From Lactiplantibacillus paraplantarum (GTDB taxonomy: Bacteria > Bacillota > Bacilli > Lactobacillales > Lactobacillaceae), in the NCBI RefSeq assembly GCF_003641145.1, contig NZ_CP032744.1, forward strand, positions 2,976,001-3,040,000: a stretch of DNA of 64,000 nt. The letters are read 5' to 3'. Made by a program: the position numbers and the translations under genes. The notes under the pieces were generated by a model, which saw only the letters and a list, made by a program, of their open reading frames with translations, searched no databases and was not told where the DNA came from. Of this stretch, positions 8,303-17,306 are shown piece after piece (position 1 is the first letter of the stretch; every line of letters starts with the position of its first letter).

Positions 8303-9853
8303 ATGAAAATCAAATTAATCTCAACTAGTGATGTGCACGGTTACCTCGCGCCAACTGATTACAGTCGCCGCGATAACGTCGCACCGTTTAGCCTTAGTCG
8401 TGCCGCTACTGTTATTCATCAATTGACACGTGAAGATACGGCCGATGTCTGGCCAATCGTGATTGATAATGGCGATTATGTGCAAGGCTCACCGTTGACT
8501 TATTTCATTGCGCGCCACCATCAAGAAGCTGCACCGTTATACTCGCGCCTTGCAAATTGCAACCACGTTCAAGCTGGTATTTTCGGTAACCATGAATTCA
8601 ACTACGGGCTCGACTACCTCGACCTGTGTGAATCGAGTCGCCAATACCCGATGCTGGCTGCTAATATTCATGATGACTTGCAGCGAACGTTGTTTTCTAA
8701 ACCATACACGATTCTGGAACGCGCCGGAGTTAAGGTGGCCATTTTAGGGCTAACAACCCAATTTGTCGCTCACTGGGAGCAGCCGCATCACATTGCTGGC
8801 CTACACTTCGATGACGTGGTCGCAACTGCTAAACATTGGGTGCCCAAATTGCGCCAACTGGCTGACATCGTTGTCATCGCCTACCATGGCGGCCTTGAAC
8901 GTGATCCCCAAACTGACCGTCCAACCGAACGCATGAATGGCGAAAACCGGGGTTCCGCACTATTAGCTGAAGTGCCTGGCATTGATGCCATGATTACCGG
9001 CCACCAACACCGACAATTAGCCGTTACGGTTCACGGTGTTCCCGTAACGCAACCTGGTATGAAGGGTACTAATGTTGCTATGATTACCCTTGAACTCGAC
9101 CGCAATCATCAAGTGACGACCAGTCATCCGGAAATCTATCCGGTCGCAGATGCCACCCCCAATACCCAGGTAATGCAACTAGTTGGACCAATCAATGACC
9201 AGATGGAAGACTGGTTAGACACCCCACTTGGCCAAATTAACGGCAATATGCTCGTACACGATCATCTTCAAGCACGGCTGCATAATCATCCTTACATCGA
9301 TTTTATCAATCGCGTTGAAATGGCCGCGACCGGCACCGACATTGCCGCAACGGCGTTATTTAATGACGACGTTCCAGGGCTCAAACAACACGTGACGATG
9401 CGGGAAGTCATGAACAGTTATGTCTATCCAAACAAACTTGCCGTTGAAGCCATTACTGGTGCTGATTTACGAGCAGCACTAGAACGCTGTGCCAGCTATT
9501 TTCTCTTGCAGGACGGCCACGTGCGGGTCAACCCCGAGTTCATGCACCCCAAGTTGCGCCACTATGTCTATGATATTTACAGTGGCATCGACTATACTTT
9601 TGACCTTACCAAACCCTTTGGTCAACGTGTCGTTCAACTCGATTATCATGGGGCCCCAGTCACCGCTGACCAAAAATTAACGGTCACTCTGAATCATTAC
9701 CGCGCTGGTGGCGGTGGCAATTATCCAATGTACCAAACCACTAAGATCATTCGGCGCTTACCTACTGATATGACCGTATTAATTGCCGACTACTTTGCGC
9801 AACATCCCGTCGTCAACGCCACGCAACCGACTAATTTTCAAGTTCACTATTAA
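8303..9853 (+). CDS. Metallophosphoesterase / 5'-nucleotidase (UshA-like), cytoplasmic
   Basis: A 516-residue bifunctional-type nucleotidase. The N-terminal calcineurin-like domain carries the two-metal motifs STSDVHG, DNGDYVQGS, GNHEFNYG, AYHGG and TGHQHRQ. The C-terminal half has the 5'-nucleotidase substrate domain, including YVYPNKL and the late HYRAGGGGNYPMY loop. It would hydrolyse nucleoside monophosphates or cyclic 2',3'-nucleotides. No signal peptide or anchor is visible, unlike most secreted relatives, so an intracellular role is inferred. TTGGAGG precedes the ATG. Terminator at 9871-9905. Confidence 0.9.
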   Translation: MKIKLISTSDVHGYLAPTDYSRRDNVAPFSLSRAATVIHQLTREDTADVWPIVIDNGDYVQGSPLTYFIARHHQEAAPLYSRLANCNHVQAGIFGNHEFNYGLDYLDLCESSRQYPMLAANIHDDLQRTLFSKPYTILERAGVKVAILGLTTQFVAHWEQPHHIAGLHFDDVVATAKHWVPKLRQLADIVVIAYHGGLERDPQTDRPTERMNGENRGSALLAEVPGIDAMITGHQHRQLAVTVHGVPVTQPGMKGTNVAMITLELDRNHQVTTSHPEIYPVADATPNTQVMQLVGPINDQMEDWLDTPLGQINGNMLVHDHLQARLHNHPYIDFINRVEMAATGTDIAATALFNDDVPGLKQHVTMREVMNSYVYPNKLAVEAITGADLRAALERCASYFLLQDGHVRVNPEFMHPKLRHYVYDIYSGIDYTFDLTKPFGQRVVQLDYHGAPVTADQKLTVTLNHYRAGGGGNYPMYQTTKIIRRLPTDMTVLIADYFAQHPVVNATQPTNFQVHY

Positions 9854-9870
9854 GAATAACGATTATGCTA

Positions 9871-9905
9871 AAAACGCTCAGGACTAATATTCTGGGCGTT
9901 TTTTT
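9871..9905 (+). terminator. Terminator of the 5'-nucleotidase gene
   Basis: AAAACGCTCAG and TCTGGGCGTTTTTTT form a stem with a long T tract. Confidence 0.85.
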
Positions 9906-9963
9906 GAATACTAACTAACAACTAGCACAACACGTATTTCAGATAGATAGTTAATTGCAATGT

Positions 9964-10425
9964 TCACGCAAAATGTAAAGTAATACGATTGATAAATTCA
10001 GCGACGAGAAAGCCAATCGCAATCACACCGGCAATAATGACGACTTGCACAAAATACTGATAGGCCAAGTCAGGATGACCAGTGACCAAGTTACGAACGA
10101 CCCGATAAGACTGGCCACCAGGAACCAGTGGGACCAGACTAGGGATATTAAAGATGATCATCGGCATCCGCTTGTAACGCGCGGCCATACCGCTGGCGAC
10201 ACCAATCACGATAGCTGCGACGAGGTTACCAATCGCAAGTTTGGCGTCGATTCCTAATGGCAGGACGTGATAGAGGACTTCATACGTAAACCAGCCAGCA
10301 GCACCGACCCAACCACTGAGGTTAACGGCGCGACGCGGAATATTGAGAAGCACCCCAAAGCCAGCCGTGGCTAAGTAAGCTAAGATAATTTGAAATAAAC
10401 CGGTTGTTAAGAGCCAATGTAGCAT
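9964..10425 (-). CDS. ThrE-type exporter, C-terminal-half subunit (ThrE_2/DUF3815)
   Basis: A 153-residue membrane protein with about five helices and the conserved segment FNIPSLVPLVPGGQSYR. It corresponds to the second half of ThrE-like threonine/serine exporters, which in many Firmicutes is encoded separately. It works with the protein encoded just upstream: its AAAGGAGG ribosome binding site overlaps the stop codon of that gene, so the two are translationally coupled. Amino-acid or dicarboxylate specificity is not visible. Confidence 0.83.
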   Translation of the reverse strand: MLHWLLTTGLFQIILAYLATAGFGVLLNIPRRAVNLSGWVGAAGWFTYEVLYHVLPLGIDAKLAIGNLVAAIVIGVASGMAARYKRMPMIIFNIPSLVPLVPGGQSYRVVRNLVTGHPDLAYQYFVQVVIIAGVIAIGFLVAEFINRITLHFA

Positions 10426-10437
10426 GTCACGCCTCCT

Positions 10438-11190
10438 TTAGTAGAAAAATGAAGTCAGTGCGATACCGACACCAATCGCACACGCCGATAAAACGGCTTC
10501 TACAGCGCGGGCAGGGCCGCTCAGTAAGTTACCCGTCATCGTATCACGGACGGCATTAGTGATAGCGACACCCGGCACTAATGGCATCACAGCGCCAATA
10601 ATGATGGCGTCGGGATGATAATGACCGTTAGTGAGATAAAAGCCGAGTAAAGTAATTAGGCCAATAATCAAAGCACCCATAAATTCGCTGAGAAACCGAA
10701 TTGACCCCAGCCGATTGATCCAATAAAAGGCCGCAAAACCAGCCAACCCGGCTAGTCCACAAGTAATCAAGTCGGCAGGGGTTGTCCGCCCAGTAAAGGC
10801 GACCATCAACGGCACACTAACGACAACAGCCGCTAGACATAACCAGCTGAATGGGAAGGTCGGTACGGCTTGATTGACCCGTTCGAGAGCTACGGCAAAT
10901 TCAGTTAAATCAATATCGTGATTAGCAAACTGCCGTGACAGGCTGTTGACCTGATCCACTTTTTCTAGGTCCATACCCCGATTATGGATTGCCCGTACTT
11001 CACTAGTGGCATTTTCTGGCAAGGAGACGGTGATTCCTGTTAGCAAAACAAAAATCTGTGCGTCAGGATAACCAGCGTTGGCTGCGATTCGTTGCATGGT
11101 GTCTTCAACCCGCTTGATTTCAGCCCCATTTTCTATCAAAATGGCGCCGGCCAACAACGTGGTTCTTAACATAACTGCCGTGTCACTCAT
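10438..11190 (-). CDS. ThrE-type exporter, N-terminal-half subunit (DUF1212)
   Basis: A 250-residue protein whose first half is a soluble DUF1212 domain (conserved LLAGAILIENGAEIKRVEDTM) and whose second half has about five membrane helices, including VMPLVPGVAITNAVRDTM. With the downstream subunit it forms a split ThrE-like exporter, probably of threonine/serine or related metabolites. The ATG at 11190 (MSDTAV) is preferred because GGGAGGCG lies 5-8 nt before it; the longer reading from 11229 would pass through that site. Confidence 0.86.
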   Translation of the reverse strand: MSDTAVMLRTTLLAGAILIENGAEIKRVEDTMQRIAANAGYPDAQIFVLLTGITVSLPENATSEVRAIHNRGMDLEKVDQVNSLSRQFANHDIDLTEFAVALERVNQAVPTFPFSWLCLAAVVVSVPLMVAFTGRTTPADLITCGLAGLAGFAAFYWINRLGSIRFLSEFMGALIIGLITLLGFYLTNGHYHPDAIIIGAVMPLVPGVAITNAVRDTMTGNLLSGPARAVEAVLSACAIGVGIALTSFFY

Positions 11191-11330
11191 TAAAACGCCT
11201 CCCACATCAGAATGTTTATATTTTCTCACGAATTTTGCGTATCGTCATTAGTTAGGAACAGAATGTTTGCCGGAAGTGGTCGCTTATGGGTAAAATTATA
11301 CTAGTAAATAAAATTTTGGAGGCATTTTCG

Positions 11331-12191
11331 ATGACAGCATTGACCAAACTCACCGATACGTACACGTTAAATAACGGCACTAAGATTCCAATTGTTGGTT
11401 TCGGAACTTGGCAAACTCCTGATGGCCAAGTTGCTTATGATTCCGTATTAGCAGCATTAAAGGCCGGTTACCGGCACATTGATACAGCAGCTGCTTACGG
11501 CAATGAGGAAAGTGTCGGCAAGGCCATTGCCGATAGCGGTGTGGCACGTGAAGACTTGTTCGTCACGACGAAATTATGGAATGCCGACCATGGCTATGAC
11601 GCTGCTAAGAAGGCCCTTGATACTTCACTAGCAAAGCTAGGTCTGGATTACGTTGATTTATACTTGATCCACTGGCCAAACCCAGCTGCAATGCGTGACA
11701 ACTGGGAACAATTGAACGCCGATACCTGGCGAGCAATGGAAGAAGCTTACACGGCCCGTAAAGCGAGGGCTATCGGAGTTTCTAACTTCCGTCCTAAGCA
11801 TTTGGATGCACTGCTTAAGACGGCTAAAGTGGTTCCAGCCGTTAACCAAATCTTCCTCAACCCTAGTGATATGGAAGATGAAGTGGTGGCCTACAACCGT
11901 GAACATGATATTTTATCAGAAGCTTACAGCCCATTAGGTACTGGTAAGATCTTCAGTATCCCAGAATTAAAGACGTTGGCTGATAAATATGATAAGAGCG
12001 TCGCCCAAGTTGTGTTACGCTGGTCATTGCAACACGACTTCTTACCATTACCAAAGTCAGTCCATGCGGATCGAATTGAACAAAATACGGAATTATTTGA
12101 TTTCGAACTCAGCGATGATGATATGAAAGTCATTGATGGTTTCCACGGCGTTGCCGGGTTAGCCAATGATCCTGACCAAGTTAATTTCTAA
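11331..12191 (+). CDS. Aldo/keto reductase (AKR5-like)
   Basis: A 286-residue NADPH-dependent aldo/keto reductase, a soluble TIM-barrel enzyme reducing aldehydes and ketones. The catalytic tetrad is visible: Asp and Tyr in DTAAAYGNEE, Lys in TTKLWN and His in LIHWPNP. The cofactor motif is LPLPKSVHADRIEQN. It resembles 2,5-diketo-gluconate reductase/YtbE-like proteins; the physiological substrate is unknown. TTGGAGGCATTTTCG precedes the ATG at 11331; an earlier in-frame start at 11286 lacks such a site. Terminator at 12206-12233. Confidence 0.9.
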   Translation: MTALTKLTDTYTLNNGTKIPIVGFGTWQTPDGQVAYDSVLAALKAGYRHIDTAAAYGNEESVGKAIADSGVAREDLFVTTKLWNADHGYDAAKKALDTSLAKLGLDYVDLYLIHWPNPAAMRDNWEQLNADTWRAMEEAYTARKARAIGVSNFRPKHLDALLKTAKVVPAVNQIFLNPSDMEDEVVAYNREHDILSEAYSPLGTGKIFSIPELKTLADKYDKSVAQVVLRWSLQHDFLPLPKSVHADRIEQNTELFDFELSDDDMKVIDGFHGVAGLANDPDQVNF

Positions 12192-12205
12192 ATTCCATCG
12201 TTATT

Positions 12206-12233
12206 AAGGATGCAGCCATTGGCATGCATCCTT
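12206..12233 (+). terminator. Terminator of the aldo/keto reductase gene
   Basis: AAGGATGCA (12206-12214) pairs with TGCATCCTT (12225-12233), followed by a T tract. Confidence 0.85.
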
Positions 12234-12480
12234 TTTCTACGTCTTGTCAATGGGAATGTTATTTGTTTGGCTAATAACTTAATTGTAAAGACAATCCAGT
12301 CAAACTAGGAAATTAGTTGTTATCATAACAGGTACAGTCTAGTTGATTAACAATGTGATGTTTAATCGCGAACAGACTAACGAAACATCATAATATACAC
12401 CATTTGGAGCCCGTAACCTTGCTATCACAACAACTGAATTATGGTACACTCAGTTAATTATTAAGACTGGGGGTACTGTA

Positions 12481-13413
12481 ATGCTACTTATATTAGCAAT
12501 TTTACCAATTGTTGTAACAGTGGGATTAGGCGTGTTTGCGGGACTACGGCATCAATTTGCGCCAACGACCAGTGATGTTTTGATTCAGTTAGTCATGCAT
12601 TATGCCTTGCCGTTAAGCCTCTTCGGAGGAATCTTGTCATTAAAGCGCGTTACCATTATTCAAAACTATTCGGTCGCGATGTGGCTGGCGCTGGGCATGC
12701 TAGGTGGCATGGCCAGCGTTATTGTGAGCCAGTACTGTTTCCACCAGCAACTAGAAACAGCCACATTACGAGCACTAGTAATCGCGAGCCCCTCAATTCC
12801 GTTCATGGGCGTTTCCGTACTACTCGTTGTTTTCGGTAAAATTAGTATTTTATTAGTTGCGCTAGGCGGCCTGTACATGAATTTAGTACAAGTTCCTATG
12901 AGCGTGTTACTTCTAACATTGGCGGGCGATTCGGTTCCTGAACAACGTTGGCATGCTGGTTGGCAAAAATTATGTAGTGCAATTCGGCAACCAGTCGTGT
13001 GGGCACCAATTAGTGCCTTTATCCTAAACCTGGCTGGATTACGTTTGCCCAGTGCTTGGCTAACGAATTTTACAGAGTTAGGACAAGCAGCTGGTGGGGT
13101 AGCGTTGTTCGCTCTGGGGCTTTTGTTAACGACAAGGCCATGGCGACTGACACGGATGGTCGTCTTAAACGTTATCCTAAAAAATTTAGGTTTACCGTTA
13201 ATCATCTGGGGAATCATGGCTAGTTTGCATGTGTCGTTAAGTAACCAACAATTAGTCGTCCTGACGCTCGCAATTCCCACTGCAACCATTGCGACCATGT
13301 TGGCCGTCCAAAACCACTTGGCACCGGATGAATACGTGGCCACGCAAATGTTAAGTACGATCATTGCGCCGCTAACTATGGGCTTTTTAATGTGGGGGTT
13401 GCAGCTCGTATAG
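12481..13413 (+). CDS. AEC-family transporter (auxin efflux carrier/malate permease-like)
   Basis: A 310-residue protein with about ten membrane helices in the two-fold AEC arrangement and the second-half segment LGLLLTTRPWRL followed by KNLGLPLIIW. Family members in lactic acid bacteria carry malate, citrate or other organic acids; the substrate here is not assignable. The ATG at 12481 follows CTGGGGG. Upstream, TGATGTTT (12356-12363) and AAACATCA (12383-12390) form an inverted repeat that might be regulatory. Confidence 0.85.
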   Translation: MLLILAILPIVVTVGLGVFAGLRHQFAPTTSDVLIQLVMHYALPLSLFGGILSLKRVTIIQNYSVAMWLALGMLGGMASVIVSQYCFHQQLETATLRALVIASPSIPFMGVSVLLVVFGKISILLVALGGLYMNLVQVPMSVLLLTLAGDSVPEQRWHAGWQKLCSAIRQPVVWAPISAFILNLAGLRLPSAWLTNFTELGQAAGGVALFALGLLLTTRPWRLTRMVVLNVILKNLGLPLIIWGIMASLHVSLSNQQLVVLTLAIPTATIATMLAVQNHLAPDEYVATQMLSTIIAPLTMGFLMWGLQLV

Positions 13414-13500
13414 TTAACCGTTCTCGGCCTTGAAATGCAGTAAATTTCAACAAGATCTCATGCAAATAATAATCGAATACTATGTCTCAAAACATAAAAA

Positions 13501-13549
13501 AGCAGCCATCAACTAACAAGACAAAATACCATGTTAGTGGATAGCTGCT
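13501..13549. terminator. Bidirectional terminator between the AEC gene and uppP
   Basis: Arms at 13501-13518 and 13532-13549 pair nearly perfectly, with an A-run before and a T-run after. It serves both converging genes. Confidence 0.85.
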
Positions 13550-13560
13550 TTTTTAGTATT

Positions 13561-14388
13561 TTAATGAATCAACGTAAAGTAGCCAATCACAAGTACCCCC
13601 AGGACAATTCGGTACCAACCGAACGCCTTGAAGTCGTTTTTCTTGATGTAATCCAACAAGAAACGAATCGACAAGTAAGCGACTACGAAGGACACAATCA
13701 CCCCAACGGCTAAGACTGCTCCTTGCAAACCAGCTAAAGAACCACCGTGAGCAAAGAATTTCACAAGCTTCAATAATGATGCCCCAAACATTGTTGGAAT
13801 TGCCATGAAGAATGAAAACTCAGTTGCGACGTAGCGTGAAGTTCCAATCAAGATAGCCCCCAAAATGGTTGCACCGGAACGTGAAGTCCCTGGAATCAAT
13901 GAGAGCAACTGGAAACACCCAATGAACAATGCCGTCGTATAAGGTAACGTTTGTAGATTAGCGAAGCGGGGTGTTAAGCGCTTATTATGATTTTCAATCA
14001 CAATGAATAGGACCCCATAAATAATCAACGTGGCAGAAACGACCGCCCAATTCATTAAATGTTCGTCCATCCAATCATTTAACGGTAATCCCACAATCAC
14101 CGATGGAATGACCGCTAATAAAACCTTACTCCAGAGAACCCAAGTATTTCGCTTTTCCGTGGTATCCTTGCGTGGTGACAACGGATTTAGTTTATGGAAA
14201 TACAGGACAACGACCGCCATGATCGCCCCTAATTGAATCACGACGTTGAACATATCCGTAAACTGCGTGGACTGTTGCATCTTGATAAATTCGTCAACCA
14301 GGACTAAATGCCCCGTTGAACTAATTGGTAAGAATTCAGTAATCCCTTCAACAATCCCCAAGATTACTGCTTTAAAAATATCTAACAC
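13561..14388 (-). CDS. uppP: Undecaprenyl-diphosphatase
   Basis: UppP (BacA) dephosphorylates undecaprenyl diphosphate to recycle the lipid carrier of cell-wall synthesis and gives bacitracin resistance. The 275-residue integral membrane protein carries both family signatures: [15 protein letters not shown] near the N-terminus and GTSRSGATI later, which together form the active site. A GTG start at 14388 is chosen because AAGAAAGGA lies about 7 nt upstream; the longer frame from 14412 adds a non-conserved leader. It shares the terminator at 13501-13549 with the AEC gene. Confidence 0.93.
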   Translation of the reverse strand: MLDIFKAVILGIVEGITEFLPISSTGHLVLVDEFIKMQQSTQFTDMFNVVIQLGAIMAVVVLYFHKLNPLSPRKDTTEKRNTWVLWSKVLLAVIPSVIVGLPLNDWMDEHLMNWAVVSATLIIYGVLFIVIENHNKRLTPRFANLQTLPYTTALFIGCFQLLSLIPGTSRSGATILGAILIGTSRYVATEFSFFMAIPTMFGASLLKLVKFFAHGGSLAGLQGAVLAVGVIVSFVVAYLSIRFLLDYIKKNDFKAFGWYRIVLGVLVIGYFTLIH

Positions 14389-14535
14389 AATGGATTCCTT
14401 TCTTGTTGGCAATGATTATCGCTTGATAATCCCAATACATAAAGATTTACGACCATCCCCGATGGCCGGTATATCAACATTATAGCAAGCGGCTACTCAA
14501 GATAGTAGCGTCCATGTGTATTTTTTTGGTAAAGA

Positions 14536-15054
14536 TTAATTTGTCAGCGCTACCAACGCCGTACTAAATGCATTTTGCGTTTGGTCATCAAAACAAACAA
14601 TCGTGATCGTCTGAACCGTGTGGGCCGTTGTCTGCGCGGTTGCTTGTAACGTTTTTAACGCTAACGGCGCCGCAATCGATAGCGGAAAGTGATAGACGCC
14701 GGTACTGATAGACGGAAAAGCAACCGTTGGACAATGATTCTCAGCGGCCAAATTCAGACTGTTGCGATAACTGTTCGCTAACAATTGTAATTCGTCATGC
14801 TGTCCACCTTGCCAAACGGGGCCCGGCGTGTGAATCACATACTTCGCCGGTAGTCGAAAGCCCGGCGTAATTTTGGCTTCACCAGTTGCACAACCGTGTA
14901 ATGGGCGACAGGCAGCCAGCAATGCTGGCCCAGCTGCCCGATGAATGGCACCATCGACGCCGCCACCACCAAGCAAACTCGTATTGGCCGCATTAACAAT
15001 TGCATCAACGGTCATTTTGGTAATATCACCGTGAATGACTTTAATCTCAACCAT
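14536..15054 (-). CDS. Macro-domain protein (O-acetyl-ADP-ribose deacetylase-like)
   Basis: A 172-residue stand-alone macro domain. It carries [18 protein letters not shown] with the ADP-ribose-binding Asp and the downstream [14 protein letters not shown] loop, and the second loop [10 protein letters not shown]. This matches YmdB-type hydrolases that remove acetyl or ADP-ribose groups from ADP-ribose derivatives. Its ATG lies one base after the TAA of the TetR gene, so it is the last gene of a DUF4870-like/TetR/macro operon and is translationally coupled to the regulator. Confidence 0.9.
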   Translation of the reverse strand: MVEIKVIHGDITKMTVDAIVNAANTSLLGGGGVDGAIHRAAGPALLAACRPLHGCATGEAKITPGFRLPAKYVIHTPGPVWQGGQHDELQLLANSYRNSLNLAAENHCPTVAFPSISTGVYHFPLSIAAPLALKTLQATAQTTAHTVQTITIVCFDDQTQNAFSTALVALTN

Positions 15055-15055
15055 C

Positions 15056-15628
15056 TTAAACTGCCCCCATAATCAGATTAACACTCATTTGGGCCTGTTG
15101 TTTTAGCTGGGCCCCACTAGGATCCTGTTTAGCCAATAACTGAATGCCGCTGCGAACCTGCATTAAACTTGCTGCAGTCTCAGCGACCGTGGTCGGTAAG
15201 GTTTTAGCCTGAGGTGAAAGTAAACCGACGAGTCGGGTCTGTAAATCAGCATAGATCGTTTGCAATTGGGCCATCAAGGACGCATCCTGCGACCCAATTT
15301 CAGCCATCAGGTTCACCATCAGACATCCTGCTGGCCACCGTTCACTCTGAAATGGTAGTCGCAAACAAGCCGCAGTTAAAGCGGGCAATGGTGTTTGCCG
15401 CGCCCGCTCACGTTGAATCAATTGATCAAGTTGTTCATCTAACGTTATTTGATAGCGTTCAAGTGAACGGCGTAACGCAACCCGCTTACTGTGATACTGG
15501 CGATAAAACTGCGTTCGTGACAACTGGCTAACGGTGAGCAAGTCGTCAACTGTCGTTTGATAATAACCACGCTGCCAAAATTGAATCATCATTGCTGTTT
15601 CAACTACTGATGCGTCCTTAACAACCAT
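15056..15628 (-). CDS. TetR-family transcriptional regulator
   Basis: A 190-residue TetR-like repressor. The N-terminal helix-turn-helix reads [20 protein letters not shown] followed by [16 protein letters not shown], and the C-terminal domain resembles AcrR/YxaF-type ligand-binding domains. The ATG at 15628 has an AGGAGG site 6-7 nt upstream; the longer frame to 15670 reads through it. It sits between a small membrane protein and the macro-domain gene, so autoregulation of that operon is likely. Confidence 0.85.
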   Translation of the reverse strand: MVVKDASVVETAMMIQFWQRGYYQTTVDDLLTVSQLSRTQFYRQYHSKRVALRRSLERYQITLDEQLDQLIQRERARQTPLPALTAACLRLPFQSERWPAGCLMVNLMAEIGSQDASLMAQLQTIYADLQTRLVGLLSPQAKTLPTTVAETAASLMQVRSGIQLLAKQDPSGAQLKQQAQMSVNLIMGAV

Positions 15629-15659
15629 GCTAAAACCTCCTGAGCCTAACGCTACTACA

Positions 15660-15983
15660 TTAATCAGCAATTAAATACTGAATGCCACGAATAATCGACC
15701 ATAAGTAGCTAGCCACAGCGACCACTCCAAATACCGCTAAAAGAACCACGGCCAACCAGCCACTATTAACGATACTGTCCATATAAATACCGCTAACGCC
15801 TAAAATAACGAGCAATGTAATTCCTAAAATTGTCGGCAACAAATGTAACCAAAAAGCCCGTCCTGCAACCCGATGCGCTTCTGGATTAGTACTCGTCAGC
15901 AACCAAACAATTAATGGAAATAAAACTGGTAAGAATAAAATACTTAAATAGCTCAACGCGTTAATCACCCGATTTTGTGTCAT
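15660..15983 (-). CDS. Small DUF4870-like membrane protein
   Basis: A 107-residue protein with about three membrane helices. The opening NALSYLSILFLPVLFPLIVW and the HRVAGRAFWLHLLP segment resemble the DUF4870 (Tic20-like) family of small membrane proteins, whose function is unknown. The second ATG (15983) is preferred: GGGGGAGG then lies 8 nt upstream, whereas the first ATG would be only 2 nt away. First gene of the operon with the TetR and macro-domain genes. Confidence 0.75.
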   Translation of the reverse strand: MTQNRVINALSYLSILFLPVLFPLIVWLLTSTNPEAHRVAGRAFWLHLLPTILGITLLVILGVSGIYMDSIVNSGWLAVVLLAVFGVVAVASYLWSIIRGIQYLIAD

Positions 15984-16096
15984 TGTCATAACCTCCCCCG
16001 ATATTTATTTCGAGTATAGCGAAAGTCTGGGACTTCGGCAAATAATAAACAAATTGTTAAAATACTTAGGACTCTCCCAAGGTTACGCGCCGAATG

Positions 16097-16124
16097 TTAA
16101 CTTACGACTACGGTCTGCTATAAT
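16097..16124 (+). promoter_or_regulatory. Predicted promoter of the DUF1002 gene
   Basis: TTAACT (16097-16102), a 16-nt spacer and TATAAT (16119-16124), with an extended -10 TGC directly before it. Confidence 0.6.
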
Positions 16125-16231
16125 AATGACATAACCTAACCTTGCAATCGTTAGTTGCCACTGTACAACCCGGGAGCGAACGGTTCATGTTAGGATTTAG
16201 GTGCATTAGTTAAGATGCGGAGGAAAAGAAA

Positions 16232-17200
16232 ATGACGAAACGAATGAGTTTCAAATTTAAATGGGTTGCCCTCGTTGCCACCCTGATCGTTGGGCTTGGT
16301 AGCTGGCAAGTCCTTGCGCACGCTGACAGTAGCAGCGACGAACCAATTGTCACATTGGGCAGTAGCCTGACTAGCAGTCAAAAGACTGGGACGATCAACA
16401 CGTTAACGGCTAGCTTGAACGGTGCCGATTATCAGACTTTAACCGTTAACGGTGATACCTTGGTCAAGTATCTCAACCCGGCTGGGGAAAGCTTCACGAG
16501 CACTTCCGGCGTTTGGTCCAGTGCCATGATTCAAAAAACAAGTTCTGGTTCAGGAATCAATGTTAAAATTCTAGATTATAACGGTAGCAACAACATCACG
16601 ACCATTACGGCCAACCAGTATAAAAATGCTGCGTTAACGGCTGGGATCACCGATGCAAACATTTACGTGACGTCAGCCACTCCCATTGACGGTTCTGGTG
16701 CGCTAGCCGGTGTCTATGCCGCTTATGCCAAGTCTGGCAATAGTTTAAATACCAAGCAAGTGACGGCCGCTCAAGATGAATTGAGTACGCTAAGCGGTAT
16801 CACTCAGGCCAACAAAGACAAAGATGGCTACACAGACTCACAATTGAACAATGCCGTAGCGGGTGCTAAAAAAGAAATGGCCCAAAAGGGTAGTAGCGTC
16901 ACTAAAAACGAAATCACGACCATCGTGAACCAACAAATTACCAATAACAATTTAACGAACGTCATTACTAATAATCAAAAGACTGAAATTATTAATTTGT
17001 TGGTCAAGATTCGTGATTCTGGCGCGTTAGATTCTTCAAGCTTCAAGACCCAAGCTAATTCGTTGATGAAAAATATTCAATCTAACGCTAAGGGTGTCTT
17101 CAGTAAGCTTAACACCAAGGAAAATCAAAACTTGCTCCAAAAGATGTGGGATGGGATCGTTAACTTCTTCAGTTCCATTTTTAAATCCATCTTCGGCTAA
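16232..17200 (+). CDS. Secreted DUF1002 protein
   Basis: A 322-residue exported protein. It has a classical signal peptide: basic KRMSFKFK, a hydrophobic core, then cleavage after AHA at about residue 31. The body matches DUF1002 (LGSSLTSSQK near the start; the GVYAAYAKSG motif in the middle). The C-terminal third is Asn/Gln-rich and ends in an amphipathic WDGIVNFFSSIFKSIFG tail. The family is extracellular and its function is unknown. GCGGAGGAAAAG precedes the ATG. Monocistronic, with a strong terminator at 17222-17261. Confidence 0.85.
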   Translation: MTKRMSFKFKWVALVATLIVGLGSWQVLAHADSSSDEPIVTLGSSLTSSQKTGTINTLTASLNGADYQTLTVNGDTLVKYLNPAGESFTSTSGVWSSAMIQKTSSGSGINVKILDYNGSNNITTITANQYKNAALTAGITDANIYVTSATPIDGSGALAGVYAAYAKSGNSLNTKQVTAAQDELSTLSGITQANKDKDGYTDSQLNNAVAGAKKEMAQKGSSVTKNEITTIVNQQITNNNLTNVITNNQKTEIINLLVKIRDSGALDSSSFKTQANSLMKNIQSNAKGVFSKLNTKENQNLLQKMWDGIVNFFSSIFKSIFG

Positions 17201-17221
17201 TTATTAATCCGGCATACTCAA

Positions 17222-17261
17222 AATCGGACGACCAAACTGCAATCAGTTTGGTCGTCCGATT
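17222..17261. terminator. Strong terminator downstream of the DUF1002 gene
   Basis: An 18-bp perfect stem (17222-17239 with 17244-17261) and a CAAT loop, followed by TCTTTTT. It can also serve the converging WxL gene. Confidence 0.9.
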
Positions 17262-17306
17262 CTTTTTAAACCTTAAAACATAGCATGTTAGACCATTAAA
17301 TAACGG

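Noticed and set aside
12666..13364. 232-codon minus-strand frame opposite the AEC transporter
   Set aside because: Composition is that of an antisense shadow, and the plus-strand protein has clear membrane-helix periodicity.
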